Positions 26,301 through 34,130 of a DNA stretch of 64,000 nucleotides are shown here, in pieces. Source of the stretch: Streptomyces noursei (GTDB lineage Bacteria > Actinomycetota > Actinomycetes > Streptomycetales > Streptomycetaceae); NCBI RefSeq assembly GCF_016917755.1, contig NZ_CP070326.1:5890001-5954000 (forward strand). The letters are read 5' to 3'. Each line of letters begins with the position of its first letter. The stretch's first letter is position 1. A program made the translations under genes and the position numbers. The notes beneath the pieces are model-generated. The model worked only from the letters and a program-made list of their open reading frames with translations, searched no databases and had not been told where the DNA came from.

Positions 26301-27297
26301 CCAGCCGCGCGACGAACACGTCCGGGTCGGCGATCCCGTCCAGGTCCTTCCGCAGCGGCGCCAGCACCTGCGCGTCGAAATCGGCGACGAACCGGCTGAT
26401 CGGACGGGGGTTGGGAGCCTGTGGCGTGGCCGGCGGCGGATAGTCGGGGTCGTCCGGATCGGTGGACGGCGGGGGCTCGGTGATCCACGCCCGCAGCTCG
26501 GTGATCAGCTCCGGCAGCGAGGCCGGCGCCGCCTTGGGCAGCCCCAGCCCGGTCACGTCCTCCGTGCGGTCCGGCCGCACCGACGCGACCGGCAGCAGCA
26601 CCCGCTGCGCCCCGAAGTCGAACAGCAGCCGGTCGCCGACGGTCAGCCCCGTGGACGTCCCCGCGACCAGCAGCTCCGGCCGGGTCCTCAGGTCGTCCGC
26701 GGTGAGCAGCGCGGGCCGCCGCTGCCGCACCGCCAGCGCGTTCCACGCCCAGCGCGCCGTCAGGTCCTCGTCGGTCTCGAAGGTCTGCGACTCCTCGTCC
26801 GACCCGGCCGGCACGCTGTGGCTGCGCGCCCCGCGCGGGATCACCACCGGCAGGTCCCCGGCCCGTGGATCGCGGTCCAGGGTGTAGGCGAGAAAGGTGT
26901 CGGCGGCGACGCCCGGCCGCGGCCGGTGCCCGACCAGCCGGCCCAGCAGCGCCAGCGACCGGTGCTCGTTGGCGGTCCGCAGATACCCCTCGTCGGCGAT
27001 CCGCTCGCTGTGGAACGTCAGCAGGTCGCCCAGCACGGCCCAGGAGTCCAGCAGCCCGATGGACGGGTCGTCGGTGGTGCGGACGGTCAGCCCGCGCAGC
27101 GCCGGATAGGCCGGCGAGGCCAGCCGGTCCACCATCGCGGCAAGGAACGAACCGTGGTCCCCGACCCGGTAGTTCAGCGCGGCGCGGCCCGGCGGGTTGT
27201 AGAGCGCGGGGTCGGCGCGGCGCTCGTCGTGCCCGCCGCCCCCCGCGTCCGCCCCGTCGCAGCCGCAGCCGCAGCCCGTCGTCTCGTGCTCCGTCAT
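23356..27297 (-). CDS. putative baseplate assembly protein, gpJ-like paralogue 2, with C-terminal LysM
   Basis: 1313 aa, contractile-tail baseplate wedge protein (Afp11/gpJ family, 'putative baseplate assembly protein'). The N-terminus has a Cys cluster (GCGCGCDG, residues 8-15), followed by the conserved opening PALYNPPGRAALNYRVGDHG. A baseplate-J core lies around 970-1010 (TFGDGVHGARLPTG). Residues about 1243-1290 form a LysM motif (GETLTAVAAHYGIPLAELLRL), which I would not expect on gpJ. It overlaps by ATGA with its neighbours on both sides. It is paralogous to the next upstream gene, and both carry the same palindromic repeat just before the FGDG motif. Confidence 0.87.
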   Translation of the reverse strand: MTEHETTGCGCGCDGADAGGGGHDERRADPALYNPPGRAALNYRVGDHGSFLAAMVDRLASPAYPALRGLTVRTTDDPSIGLLDSWAVLGDLLTFHSERIADEGYLRTANEHRSLALLGRLVGHRPRPGVAADTFLAYTLDRDPRAGDLPVVIPRGARSHSVPAGSDEESQTFETDEDLTARWAWNALAVRQRRPALLTADDLRTRPELLVAGTSTGLTVGDRLLFDFGAQRVLLPVASVRPDRTEDVTGLGLPKAAPASLPELITELRAWITEPPPSTDPDDPDYPPPATPQAPNPRPISRFVADFDAQVLAPLRKDLDGIADPDVFVARLAGPHERLAEAQAVAAGYPEVVAWFEELQAVVGELARRAGQLAGEPPQPQPPGTTAPAAGPDPAAGPDRDAADAAPSMPTALAALATVLPALRTRVVRPPSAAREAAGDPRRAFGAGADLGARLLSALDPRIGDGLYPAWRRATAPAATPTTATGRLARAAEKPLLRALLAMRVTATPFGATAPLKSVQDDRGRVIRTADWPLTGAALTTVRVVFDTAGKVPVRAEFQHAETGSSDQRAENLPASEVGFALGPGRVELHSRTGQDHDLSWLGRRPVDSQEPGVTARLLSGLPERTLFVSRPAEDGRIHVSVDNGSSQSWQLAPGEHRQVTQGGYEVRVRVAAGGEPPGVEIGIATVPEPADRHALALDAVYDGITVGSWVAIERPRKGADGPDGIPGDKKLAFVTTRVTAVRTTTHTQYGITGRGTVLTLADPWLDEHDVTLDAIRDTTVHAAGQDLQQADDPVGEDVHGDRLELAELYDGLRPGRALIVSGERTDIPGVTGVRGTELAVIAGVEQTLDPALPGDRVHTTLTLTRELTHRYRRESVRVQGNVVPASHGESRDEAIGSGDAARANQTFALWQSPLTWLPSDNPLGAVPQLEIRVDGLRWHPVDSLAGRGPDERVYVTGTTGGDTSRSGGVESGGSRTTVTFGDGVHGARLPTGHDNVRARYRFGTGRAANVAADRITQAVTRPLGVTAVTNPQPATGGADADGPALTRRTIPLAVSALDRLVSLADHEDFARSRAGIGRAAAREVFDGRRQVLHVTVAGVDDIPIAPDAEVLRALRASLAEYGDGRLPVRVDVHEPVLLLCAAKIKVAPDHAWSLVEPRVRQALLARLGYDGRELGQPAQLSEVLAAAQAVPGVDWVDVDAFTGVPASVTPDELAALTGELAGPARTSVASRLARFDERIHEVTADGGETLTAVAAHYGIPLAELLRLNPDLTDTRPLPKGRAVCVFRGIRPAQLALFSPRVADTLILTEEIR
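24376..24415. repeat. palindromic repeat, in frame in gpJ-like gene 2
   Basis: Minus strand: ggggacacctcccg, ttcggg, aggggtcgagagcgggggc. It encodes DTSRSGGVESGG immediately before the FGDG motif. It is the same family as 28170-28209 and 11309-11364. Confidence 0.65.
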
Positions 27298-30200
27298 CGC
27301 CCACCCCCGAGCTCGATGACCAGCCGGCCGTTCTCGGGCCGGTCCGGGTCGTTGTCGCAGCGGGCGATCTCCAGCGGCCCCAGCCGCAACACCCCCGCCT
27401 CCCGTTCCCCTCGGTCCTCATGGAACATCCGGTGCAACCGGGTCACCGCCACGCTCCGGACGCCCGGCACCGCCGCGGCCACCGCGACCAGCCGGCTCAG
27501 CCGGACCGGCTCCCCGAACGTCAGCGCGTCCGGATGGAAGAAGCCCAGCCGCCCGCCGGACAGCGCCCCGCGGCCCAGCACCCGGTACAACTCGGCCAGG
27601 ATCTGCCCGTGTTGATGCCCCGGCTCGGCACAGACCTCCAGCGCCACGTCCAGCGGTACCCACTGCGCCGGCCGCACCACCAGGTCGTGCCCGATCCTGC
27701 GGTAGCTCTCCAGCGCGTAGCCGACGGCGTCCAGCAGGGCCGGCGAGGGGTCCTCGGTCCCGTACGCGTCGACGGCGACGTGCGCCTCCTGGACGCTGCC
27801 GGTCCACCGGATCTCCGCCGCCGCCCGCTGCACGCCCGACAGCCCGCCGGCCAGCACCGCGTAGTCCTCCGCGGTGACCGCCCGCAGCCGGGCCCGCTTC
27901 AGGTCCAACGGCGCCAACTGCCGCACCTGCTCGACCGGTTCCGGCTCCACGCCGCCCACCGCGGGCAGCGGGTTGCGGACCCCGGCCACCGGGAGGGGCC
28001 CGGCGGCCTCGGACTCCTCCGGGGCGCGCCGCAGCACCAGATGGCCGATCGCCTCCGCGCCGACGTTGCCGGCCGTGCCGCCGCCGATCCGGTAGTGGAC
28101 GGCGAACCGGCCGCCGGGCGCCGGCCGGGCCCCGTAGCGCCCGTCACCGAACCGCAGCGCCAGCCGCCCTCCCCCACTCTCGACTCCGCCCGCGCGGGAG
28201 GTACCCCCCTCCTCCAGCTCCCCGACGAAGTGCCGGTCGCGCGGACCGCTGCGCAGCAGATCGCGGCGGGGGAGCCAGTCGGTGTCCGCCGCCCCGGTCG
28301 CGTCCCCGGTGCCGTCGCCGTCGCCCCCGTCGGCGTCCGGGAGCGCGCGGAGGCGGATCGCCGGCAGGGCCTCCCGCGGGTCCTGGAGGACTGCGGCGGC
28401 CGGGCCGTGCAGCACCGGCTCGTCCGGATGCAGACCGGCCGCGTACGCCGGCCCCCAGGTCTGTGCGATCTCCCACGCGGTCCGCCCGTCCAGCACCGTC
28501 CCAGCCCGGGCCCGCGCCGCCAGCACCGCCAGCCGCCGCAGCTTGCCGTCCAGCAGCTGCGCACTGCGGTGCAGCAACTCCCGCAGCGCCCGCACCGGAT
28601 GCCGGGCCAGCTCCACGACCTCCAGCGGCCTCGGCCCGAACAGTACGGTCAGCTCGGCGATCTCGGCCTCGTCCAGCCCGTCGTGGTCGCGGGCGCTGCG
28701 CCACAGCTCCACGAGCCGCTCCCGCACCCGATCCGGGATCGCCGCCAGCCGCTCCGCCTGCCCGGCCGCGACGAACCGCGGCTGCGGGAACGGCACCGCC
28801 TGGACCACTGGCGACCGGCCCAGCACCGGCCGGAAGCGCGGCACGATCCCCGGGTACACCGACTGCGCCAGCAGCGTCCGCAACGCCGCGGCCTGCGCGT
28901 ACGCCGTGCCCGGCACCACCCTCTCGGCGCGCAGCCCGGCCGACTCCAGCCCGATCCCGGCCCGCTCGGCGGCCTCCTCGCCGACGGCGGTGAACAGCCG
29001 CCGGACGTCGTCGGGGGACAGCTCCCGGCCGCCCTCCGCCCGGTCGATCAGGTCGTTCACCAGCTGCCCGACCTCGTTGCCGCCGTGTCCGCCGTCCCAG
29101 CAGCCGAACGCCGGCGGGTCGCAGGACGCCAGCACGGCGGGCACCGGCGGCACGGTGACGGTCTCCGGGACGTGCCCGTCGTCCCCGTCCCCGTCCAGCG
29201 TCCGCCCGTGGTCCACCAGCACCACGTTCCCGCGCGCCACGCTCACGTCCGCGACGGGCGCACAGTCCCGGCCGCCCCGCGTCGAAAGCCGCAGCGGGAA
29301 CGCCAGCGCGTCCTCCGCGGCCCAGGCGACCTCCAGGACGGGCTGCCCGACGAGCTGATCGACGGCCGGGGTGACGGACGTCAGCCGCACCACCTGACGG
29401 TGCGTCGGATCCTGGTCGCCCGGCGTCCCGGTCCGCGCCCCCTTGACCTCCTCGAAGAGCAGCAGATCACCCGGCGCCAGCGCCAACTCCCGCTGCCCGC
29501 ACTCCTCGTCGGCCCAGCCGTCGGTGAGGGTGGCGGCGGTGGCGCCCTTCGGCAGCCCGCAGACCTCCCCGCCCCACGTCCACAGCCCGATGGCGTTGTG
29601 CCGGGGCAGCAGCCGCAGCGGCGCGTCCCGCACCACCGGCTCGAAAACCTCCAGCGCCCCGCGCTCGGCCAGCACCGCCAGCTCCCGGTCGTCGAGCACC
29701 GCCCCGAGCTCCGGCCGGTCCCCCGGCCCGTAGGTGCGGTAGTCCACGGCCGCGAACCGGAAGGTCCCCGGCAGCAGCGTCAGCTCCGCCACCACCGCCA
29801 CCGCCATGAACGCCCGCGCCGTGCAACCGTCGTGCATCGGGTAGTCGATCAGCCGCACATGGCGCCGGACCGACACCCGGCGCCGCGCGGTGTCCAGATA
29901 CGCCTCGGTGGCCACCGCGTCCTGCTGGTAGCTGATCTGGTCCGCGGTGTAGGCGAGCAGCTCGACCAGCGTCGTCCCGAGGTCGGCCGGATTCCGCTCC
30001 ACCCACTCCGGGGTCGTCAGGCGCAGCCGGTCCAGGACGACCTGCCGGAGGGTGTCGTAGTCCCGCGCGGTGTAGTCGATGACGGGGGCGGCCGGGCGGA
30101 CGGCGTCCGGCAGCCGCCCCATCCCGTCGCTGCCGCTGCCGTCCACGCAGTCGAACGGGGTCGGGCAGTTCGGCCGGAACGAGAACTCCGCCGAGAAGTA

Positions 30201-30557
30201 CCGCTGGTCGAAGCCGGGGAACGGCTCGGTGCCCGGCCGCCCGTACGGATCGGTCTCCACCACCGACAGCCGGTAGGGCGAGAAGTCACCGGCCCGGTCC
30301 AGCGTCACCACCAGCCGGTCGTCGAGCTCGGGGTCCTCCTCCCGCTCGACGGCGATCTCCAGCGCCTCGATGCCGGATATCCGCCGCCCGCCGTCGATCC
30401 GGACGTTCTCCGGACGCAGCCCGTGCGGCGCCTTCCCCAGGAAGGTGACGGTGAGCGTCCGCCCGTCCTCGCCGACCTCCACCGCGTCCAGACCGTTGCG
30501 CCTCGCCTCCCGGACCAGCGCCCGGCGCCCGGACCCGTCCGTGTCCGCGACCGTCAT
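27294..30557 (-). CDS. putative baseplate assembly protein, gpJ-like paralogue 1
   Basis: 1087 aa, baseplate wedge protein of the gpJ/Afp11 type. The first ~130 residues form a beta-rich leader. The region VIDYTARDYDTLRQVVLDRL (about 157-176) is the characteristic entry of this family. The baseplate-J core sits around 797-840 (LRFGDGRYGARPAPGG, then GGGTAGNVGAEAIG). The start ATG 30557 overlaps the gp25 stop (ATGA), and its stop overlaps the paralogue's start in the same way. A palindromic repeat (28170-28209) is in frame at about residues 782-796, encoding GGTSRAGGVESGG. Two gpJ-like proteins suggest a heteromeric wedge, as in Afp-type particles with Afp11 and Afp12. Confidence 0.87.
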   Translation of the reverse strand: MTVADTDGSGRRALVREARRNGLDAVEVGEDGRTLTVTFLGKAPHGLRPENVRIDGGRRISGIEALEIAVEREEDPELDDRLVVTLDRAGDFSPYRLSVVETDPYGRPGTEPFPGFDQRYFSAEFSFRPNCPTPFDCVDGSGSDGMGRLPDAVRPAAPVIDYTARDYDTLRQVVLDRLRLTTPEWVERNPADLGTTLVELLAYTADQISYQQDAVATEAYLDTARRRVSVRRHVRLIDYPMHDGCTARAFMAVAVVAELTLLPGTFRFAAVDYRTYGPGDRPELGAVLDDRELAVLAERGALEVFEPVVRDAPLRLLPRHNAIGLWTWGGEVCGLPKGATAATLTDGWADEECGQRELALAPGDLLLFEEVKGARTGTPGDQDPTHRQVVRLTSVTPAVDQLVGQPVLEVAWAAEDALAFPLRLSTRGGRDCAPVADVSVARGNVVLVDHGRTLDGDGDDGHVPETVTVPPVPAVLASCDPPAFGCWDGGHGGNEVGQLVNDLIDRAEGGRELSPDDVRRLFTAVGEEAAERAGIGLESAGLRAERVVPGTAYAQAAALRTLLAQSVYPGIVPRFRPVLGRSPVVQAVPFPQPRFVAAGQAERLAAIPDRVRERLVELWRSARDHDGLDEAEIAELTVLFGPRPLEVVELARHPVRALRELLHRSAQLLDGKLRRLAVLAARARAGTVLDGRTAWEIAQTWGPAYAAGLHPDEPVLHGPAAAVLQDPREALPAIRLRALPDADGGDGDGTGDATGAADTDWLPRRDLLRSGPRDRHFVGELEEGGTSRAGGVESGGGRLALRFGDGRYGARPAPGGRFAVHYRIGGGTAGNVGAEAIGHLVLRRAPEESEAAGPLPVAGVRNPLPAVGGVEPEPVEQVRQLAPLDLKRARLRAVTAEDYAVLAGGLSGVQRAAAEIRWTGSVQEAHVAVDAYGTEDPSPALLDAVGYALESYRRIGHDLVVRPAQWVPLDVALEVCAEPGHQHGQILAELYRVLGRGALSGGRLGFFHPDALTFGEPVRLSRLVAVAAAVPGVRSVAVTRLHRMFHEDRGEREAGVLRLGPLEIARCDNDPDRPENGRLVIELGGGR
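28170..28209. repeat. palindromic repeat, in frame in gpJ-like gene 1
   Basis: Minus strand: ggggggtacctcccgcgcg, ggcggagtcgagagtggggg. The core ggagtcgagagtggggg is identical to the copy in the DUF5682 gene, 17 kb away. Confidence 0.7.
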
Positions 30558-30946
30558 TCCGCCCCCCGCCCCTCGAACACCTCGTCGCGGCGGCTGGCGG
30601 TGGCGCGCACCACGTACTGCAGCGACACCCGCACCACGTTCTCCTCGCTCACCACGTCCAGCGACTCCACCTCGATCAGCTCGCCCAACCAGCGCTGGAG
30701 CGCGGCCTGCACGGACAGCTCGATGGCCGAGGCCAGTTCCGGACTGTTCGGCGTGAAGACCAGATCCAGCAGCCCGCATCCGAAGTCGGGCCGCATCACC
30801 CGCTCGCCGGGACTGGTGAACAGCAACTGCTCGATCAGATCCCGCACATGCGCGTCGTAACGGGCGTGCGCGGTCCGCCCCCGCCGGTCGATGCGATACG
30901 GGAAGGCGATGTCCGTCCGCCGTACCTGCCCTGCTGCCGCCCTCAT
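30554..30946 (-). CDS. gpW/gp25 family baseplate protein (Afp9-like)
   Basis: 130 aa, T4 gp25-like lysozyme-fold wedge protein that starts sheath polymerisation. The family pattern is present: DLIEQLLFTSPGERVMRPDFG (about 36-56), then GLLDLVFTPNS. The conserved arginine of the fold (GERVMRP) is kept. ATG 30946 overlaps the stop of the PAAR-like gene, and the stop overlaps the next start (ATGA). Length is normal for the family. Confidence 0.92.
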   Translation of the reverse strand: MRAAAGQVRRTDIAFPYRIDRRGRTAHARYDAHVRDLIEQLLFTSPGERVMRPDFGCGLLDLVFTPNSPELASAIELSVQAALQRWLGELIEVESLDVVSEENVVRVSLQYVVRATASRRDEVFEGRGAE

Positions 30947-31305
30947 CGGCTGAAGACCCCCTGTTGTGCTCCGCTCACCTGATGGACGGCCACCACCACC
31001 GGCGGCCCCTGCGGCACCAGCCCGGCGCTGAAACACATCGCCGCCGTGGAGTCCAGCAGCACCGGCACACCGTCGACGCACACGTCCCGGCCACCGCCGT
31101 CCGGCGCCCACCGCACACTCGTACAGGGCTGCGGGCGCCCCGCCACGACATGCGCGCACCCGCTCACCGTGAAGAGATCCGCGGCGGTCGCCACCGGCGC
31201 GCCGTCGATCCGCACCGCCGCGCCGCCGGCCGAGACCTGCGCCACCAGCCCGCCGTGCGGACATCCCATGGCCATTCCGCCATGGAGGAGATTTCCGCTC
31301 GCCAT
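30943..31305 (-). CDS. PAAR-like spike tip protein (Afp10-like)
   Basis: 120 aa, Gly/Val/Cys-rich. The pattern is of PAAR-like/DUF4280 tip proteins: repeated V-x-G-x-P-V-x(3)-D turns (VRIDGAPVATAADLF, VCVDGVPVLLDST). Cysteines and histidines suited to a tip metal site are in MGCPHGG, SGCAHVV, PQPCTSV and AAMCFSA. It sits between gpV and gp25, exactly where Afp10-type tip genes lie. ATG 31305 is preceded by a 23-bp gap from gpV. Confidence 0.8.
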   Translation of the reverse strand: MASGNLLHGGMAMGCPHGGLVAQVSAGGAAVRIDGAPVATAADLFTVSGCAHVVAGRPQPCTSVRWAPDGGGRDVCVDGVPVLLDSTAAMCFSAGLVPQGPPVVVAVHQVSGAQQGVFSR

Positions 31306-31328
31306 CTGCCCTGCCACCCCCGTTCCCG

Positions 31329-31853
31329 TCAGCGTTTCTTCTGCACGGTCAGCCGGCCGTCGTTCATGTCGACGTGCTCCCCGACCAGGGAGACCGACGC
31401 CCCGTGCCCGTTGTTGATGTGGACCCCGGTGGCGTCGATCCGCACATACGCGCCGCTCGGCGCCTCCAGCAAGATCCCCTCGGTCGGCACGTCGGACATC
31501 ACGATCTTGTGCTTGCCCGGCGTCTGGATCACCACCGGATGCGAGATCGCCGGGTCCCGCCGCGCGTCCTCCGGCAACTCCTCCCGCCGCCCGTACCAAC
31601 ACCCCACCCACACCGGGAAGCTGGGGTCACCCTGCTCGAACTCCACCCACACACCGGCCCCGACCGACGGCACCACCACCTGCCCGGCCTGTTCACCGGT
31701 GAACGGGAAACACGGCAGTGCCCAGGTCGACACCTCATCGCCCAACACGTCCGGGACCTGGACCTTCAACCTCCCGACTCCCATCGGGTCGTCGTTCGCC
31801 GCCACCCGGCCCCGGAATTTGCCGAGGAAGCGGTTGTTCGGTGCAGCAGCCAT
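31329..31853 (-). CDS. phage baseplate assembly protein V / spike (gpV-like)
   Basis: 174 aa, central spike protein: OB-fold opening (about 8-90, FRGRVAANDDPMGVGRLKVQ) with the family's W-x-G-C-W segment (VWVGCWYG). A beta-helical stalk follows (ILLEAPSGAYVRIDATGVHI). It is homologous to the C-terminal half of VgrG and to T4 gp5; the gpD half is encoded separately just upstream. The AUG lies 59 bp after the gpD stop. Confidence 0.92.
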   Translation of the reverse strand: MAAAPNNRFLGKFRGRVAANDDPMGVGRLKVQVPDVLGDEVSTWALPCFPFTGEQAGQVVVPSVGAGVWVEFEQGDPSFPVWVGCWYGRREELPEDARRDPAISHPVVIQTPGKHKIVMSDVPTEGILLEAPSGAYVRIDATGVHINNGHGASVSLVGEHVDMNDGRLTVQKKR

Positions 31854-31912
31854 GCGTGGCTTCTCTCCTTACGTCCCCATGGACGGGTGACGGGTGACGG
31901 ATGCGGGTGCGG

Positions 31913-33058
31913 CTAGGGCCGAACGGTGCCGCTGCGGGCGATCAGCCCCTCTCTGGACAACGTGAAGTTCTGCAGGTACGAACCGAGCCGCACGTTGTGC
32001 GTCACGGACTTCACGTAGTAGTCGCCGTCATAGGTGACCCCGGCGCCCCGCACGCCCACCAACTCCCGCGGCCGGAGCACATATCCGTGCCGGGTGACAT
32101 CCAACGACCCCGACCCCGAAATGGCATCGGCACTCGTGGCGGCCCGCCCCAACGCCTCCGCCTTCGCCAGCCCCTCGTCCATCTTCGCCGTCCCGCTCAG
32201 CGTCCTGCGCTTGAGCGCCGGCGAGCCCCGCAACCCCAACGGCGGCCGCAGCGGGCTGATGTCGGGCTGCGCCAACAACGGCGCCTGCCGCGTCACGGGG
32301 TCCTGCACCCGGGCCTGCGGCTCTTCCCGCGCCGTCCCGTCATAAGCGAACGTGAGCTGATCGACCGTCGAGTTCGCGTCCATGTTCACGTTCAGGGCGT
32401 GCTGCCGCTGCCCGAGCCGCTGCTCCGGCCCCCAGAAGGCCGTCGACCGCCCCGGCACGGGACCCGGTTCCAGATAGAACGTGTACCCGTTGGCCCGCGC
32501 CAGCTCGTTCACATACTGCAGGTCCGTCCCCGTCTGGTAGTCGACCCGCACCTGCTCCCGCGGCGGCTGCGGAATCTGCTCCCTGATGATCCGCGCATCG
32601 ATCCCGTAATCGGCGTACTTGGACAGGATCCGCTCGACTCGCTGCGAGGGCGCCAGATTCGGATAGCGGTCCGTCCGCTCCTCCAGATCCATCAACAGCG
32701 TCAGGTCCTCACCCGTCACCGTCAGCGTGCTCTGCCCGGGATGGTTGCTGCTCCCCACCTCCTGCCGCACGATCACGCCGTCCAGCAACACCACCGGCGT
32801 CCCCTTGAGGGCAACGGTGACGATGACCCGGGTCTTCGGATCGAAGAACCCCTCCGGCAGCAACCGCTCGACGATCGCCCCCTTCTTCGTCAGGTCGAAC
32901 GCCAGCTGAAACCCGCTCCGTTCACCGGCCGTACTGGTGATCTGCGCGGACAACAGCGCCTCCACCACCTCCTGCGGGACCAACCGCGCCGACTTCGGCC
33001 CCATGTACAGCGAGACGTGAATGGGTCCCCGCCCGACCGGCTCGTCCCCCTCAGCCAT
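31913..33058 (-). CDS. phage late control gpD-like hub protein (VgrG N-terminal half)
   Basis: 381 aa, gpD/gp27-like hub that adapts the six-fold tube to the three-fold spike. The gpD signature is present: LTVTGEDLTLLMDLEERTDR, then PSQRVERILSKYADYGI, and QVRVDYQTGTDLQYVNELAR. The C-terminal part (YYVKSVTHNVRLGSYLQNFT) is also typical. ATG 33058 (MAEGDEP) overlaps the LysM gene stop by 8 nt; an ATG nine codons upstream is less likely. Confidence 0.92.
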   Translation of the reverse strand: MAEGDEPVGRGPIHVSLYMGPKSARLVPQEVVEALLSAQITSTAGERSGFQLAFDLTKKGAIVERLLPEGFFDPKTRVIVTVALKGTPVVLLDGVIVRQEVGSSNHPGQSTLTVTGEDLTLLMDLEERTDRYPNLAPSQRVERILSKYADYGIDARIIREQIPQPPREQVRVDYQTGTDLQYVNELARANGYTFYLEPGPVPGRSTAFWGPEQRLGQRQHALNVNMDANSTVDQLTFAYDGTAREEPQARVQDPVTRQAPLLAQPDISPLRPPLGLRGSPALKRRTLSGTAKMDEGLAKAEALGRAATSADAISGSGSLDVTRHGYVLRPRELVGVRGAGVTYDGDYYVKSVTHNVRLGSYLQNFTLSREGLIARSGTVRP

Positions 33059-33437
33059 GCCGCACCCCCGGCCCGCCGCCGACACCCCCGGCGAACCCGC
33101 CCGGCAACGGCACGGCTATCTCCACCCCGGGCTCCGCCGTCAGCTCCCGCGGCTCCAGCACCGGATTGGCATCCGCGATCCGCCACCACTGCCCCGGATC
33201 CCCGAAATACCGCTGCCCCAGCTGATCGGCCCGCTCCCCGCTGCCGACGACATGCGGCACGGAGTCCTCCGCGGCCTGTGCCAACGACGGCAACAACCTC
33301 CGCTTGGCGTACCGCACTTCGGTCCCGTCGGGCAGGGTGTGCACCCCGATGCCGATCCCCGCATACCGACTGCTCCGCGGATACGGATGCGCCCCCGGCA
33401 CATCGTCCAACGCACTCTCGTACGGTTCGATGCCCAC
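33051..33437 (-). CDS. LysM-domain baseplate protein
   Basis: 128 aa with a degenerate LysM-like segment (about 70-112): GSGERADQLGQRYFGDPGQW, then WRIADANPVLEP. This is the gp53/Afp7-type arrangement in which a LysM fold contacts the tube adaptor. The start is GTG 33437, three bases after the preceding stop. The C-terminus is Gly/Pro-rich. Confidence 0.85.
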   Translation of the reverse strand: MGIEPYESALDDVPGAHPYPRSSRYAGIGIGVHTLPDGTEVRYAKRRLLPSLAQAAEDSVPHVVGSGERADQLGQRYFGDPGQWWRIADANPVLEPRELTAEPGVEIAVPLPGGFAGGVGGGPGVRHG

Positions 33438-33440
33438 GCC

Positions 33441-34115
33441 TCAGATCCCCCTCCCCAGCCCCAACTGCGCCAACGTGCCACCCCGCGCCCGCCGCGCCAA
33501 CTGCTCCTTCTGCGCCAGGTGCGCGAGATACAGCGCCGCCCCGGGATGCCCGGCCGGCAGATCACTCACCGTCAACACCTTCAGCCCGATGCTCAGCGAG
33601 GCCCGTATCGGACAGAGATTCACGTCGAACGCCGACTCATTGACCGACAGTTCCGTCAACCGCACCGGCATGATGCGCTTGCTCCCCCACGTGAACAGCG
33701 TCAACGGCATCTCGATGGGACTGATCTCGATCGTCCCCTTCTTGGTCAACTTCGACGCCGCCAGCAACTGCGCGGTCGTCGGCTGCACCAACATCTCCAG
33801 CACCGCCAACTCCGGATGAATCCCCTCCGGCGCCGCTACGTCCAACTGATCGGTGGCATCGATCTCCGCGGTGAACTTCCACGTCTCCTGCGCGGGCCCT
33901 TTGAGCCGCAGCGCCTCGTTCCGATCCCCTCCACCACTCCCACCCCCGCCCCCACCACTGTCGCCTTCACCCCCGGCCGCCTGCGGCGCCACCTGCCGCT
34001 CCAACGTGTCCGGATTGAACTGCAACACGATGATCCGCTGCGGAACACCGAGCTCAGGATCAACCACAACGATCCCGGAACGAATGGGTTTGGGGATGTC
34101 TCGATAAGGCGCCAC
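33441..34115 (-). CDS. eCIS tube-initiator/adaptor (CIS_tube family)
   Basis: 224 aa. The N-terminus contains IIVLQFNPDTLERQVAPQ, the hallmark of the CIS tube adaptor that links hub and inner tube. A Gly-Ser-rich loop (about 50-63) is followed by the beta-rich core (WKFTAEIDATDQLD, then WGSKRIMPVRLTELSVNES). It is the first structural gene downstream of the toxin/immunity pair, and normal GC content resumes here. It is probably reached by read-through from the long upstream transcript. Confidence 0.88.
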   Translation of the reverse strand: MAPYRDIPKPIRSGIVVVDPELGVPQRIIVLQFNPDTLERQVAPQAAGGEGDSGGGGGGSGGGDRNEALRLKGPAQETWKFTAEIDATDQLDVAAPEGIHPELAVLEMLVQPTTAQLLAASKLTKKGTIEISPIEMPLTLFTWGSKRIMPVRLTELSVNESAFDVNLCPIRASLSIGLKVLTVSDLPAGHPGAALYLAHLAQKEQLARRARGGTLAQLGLGRGI

Positions 34116-34130
34116 GGGCGTTCCCTCTAC

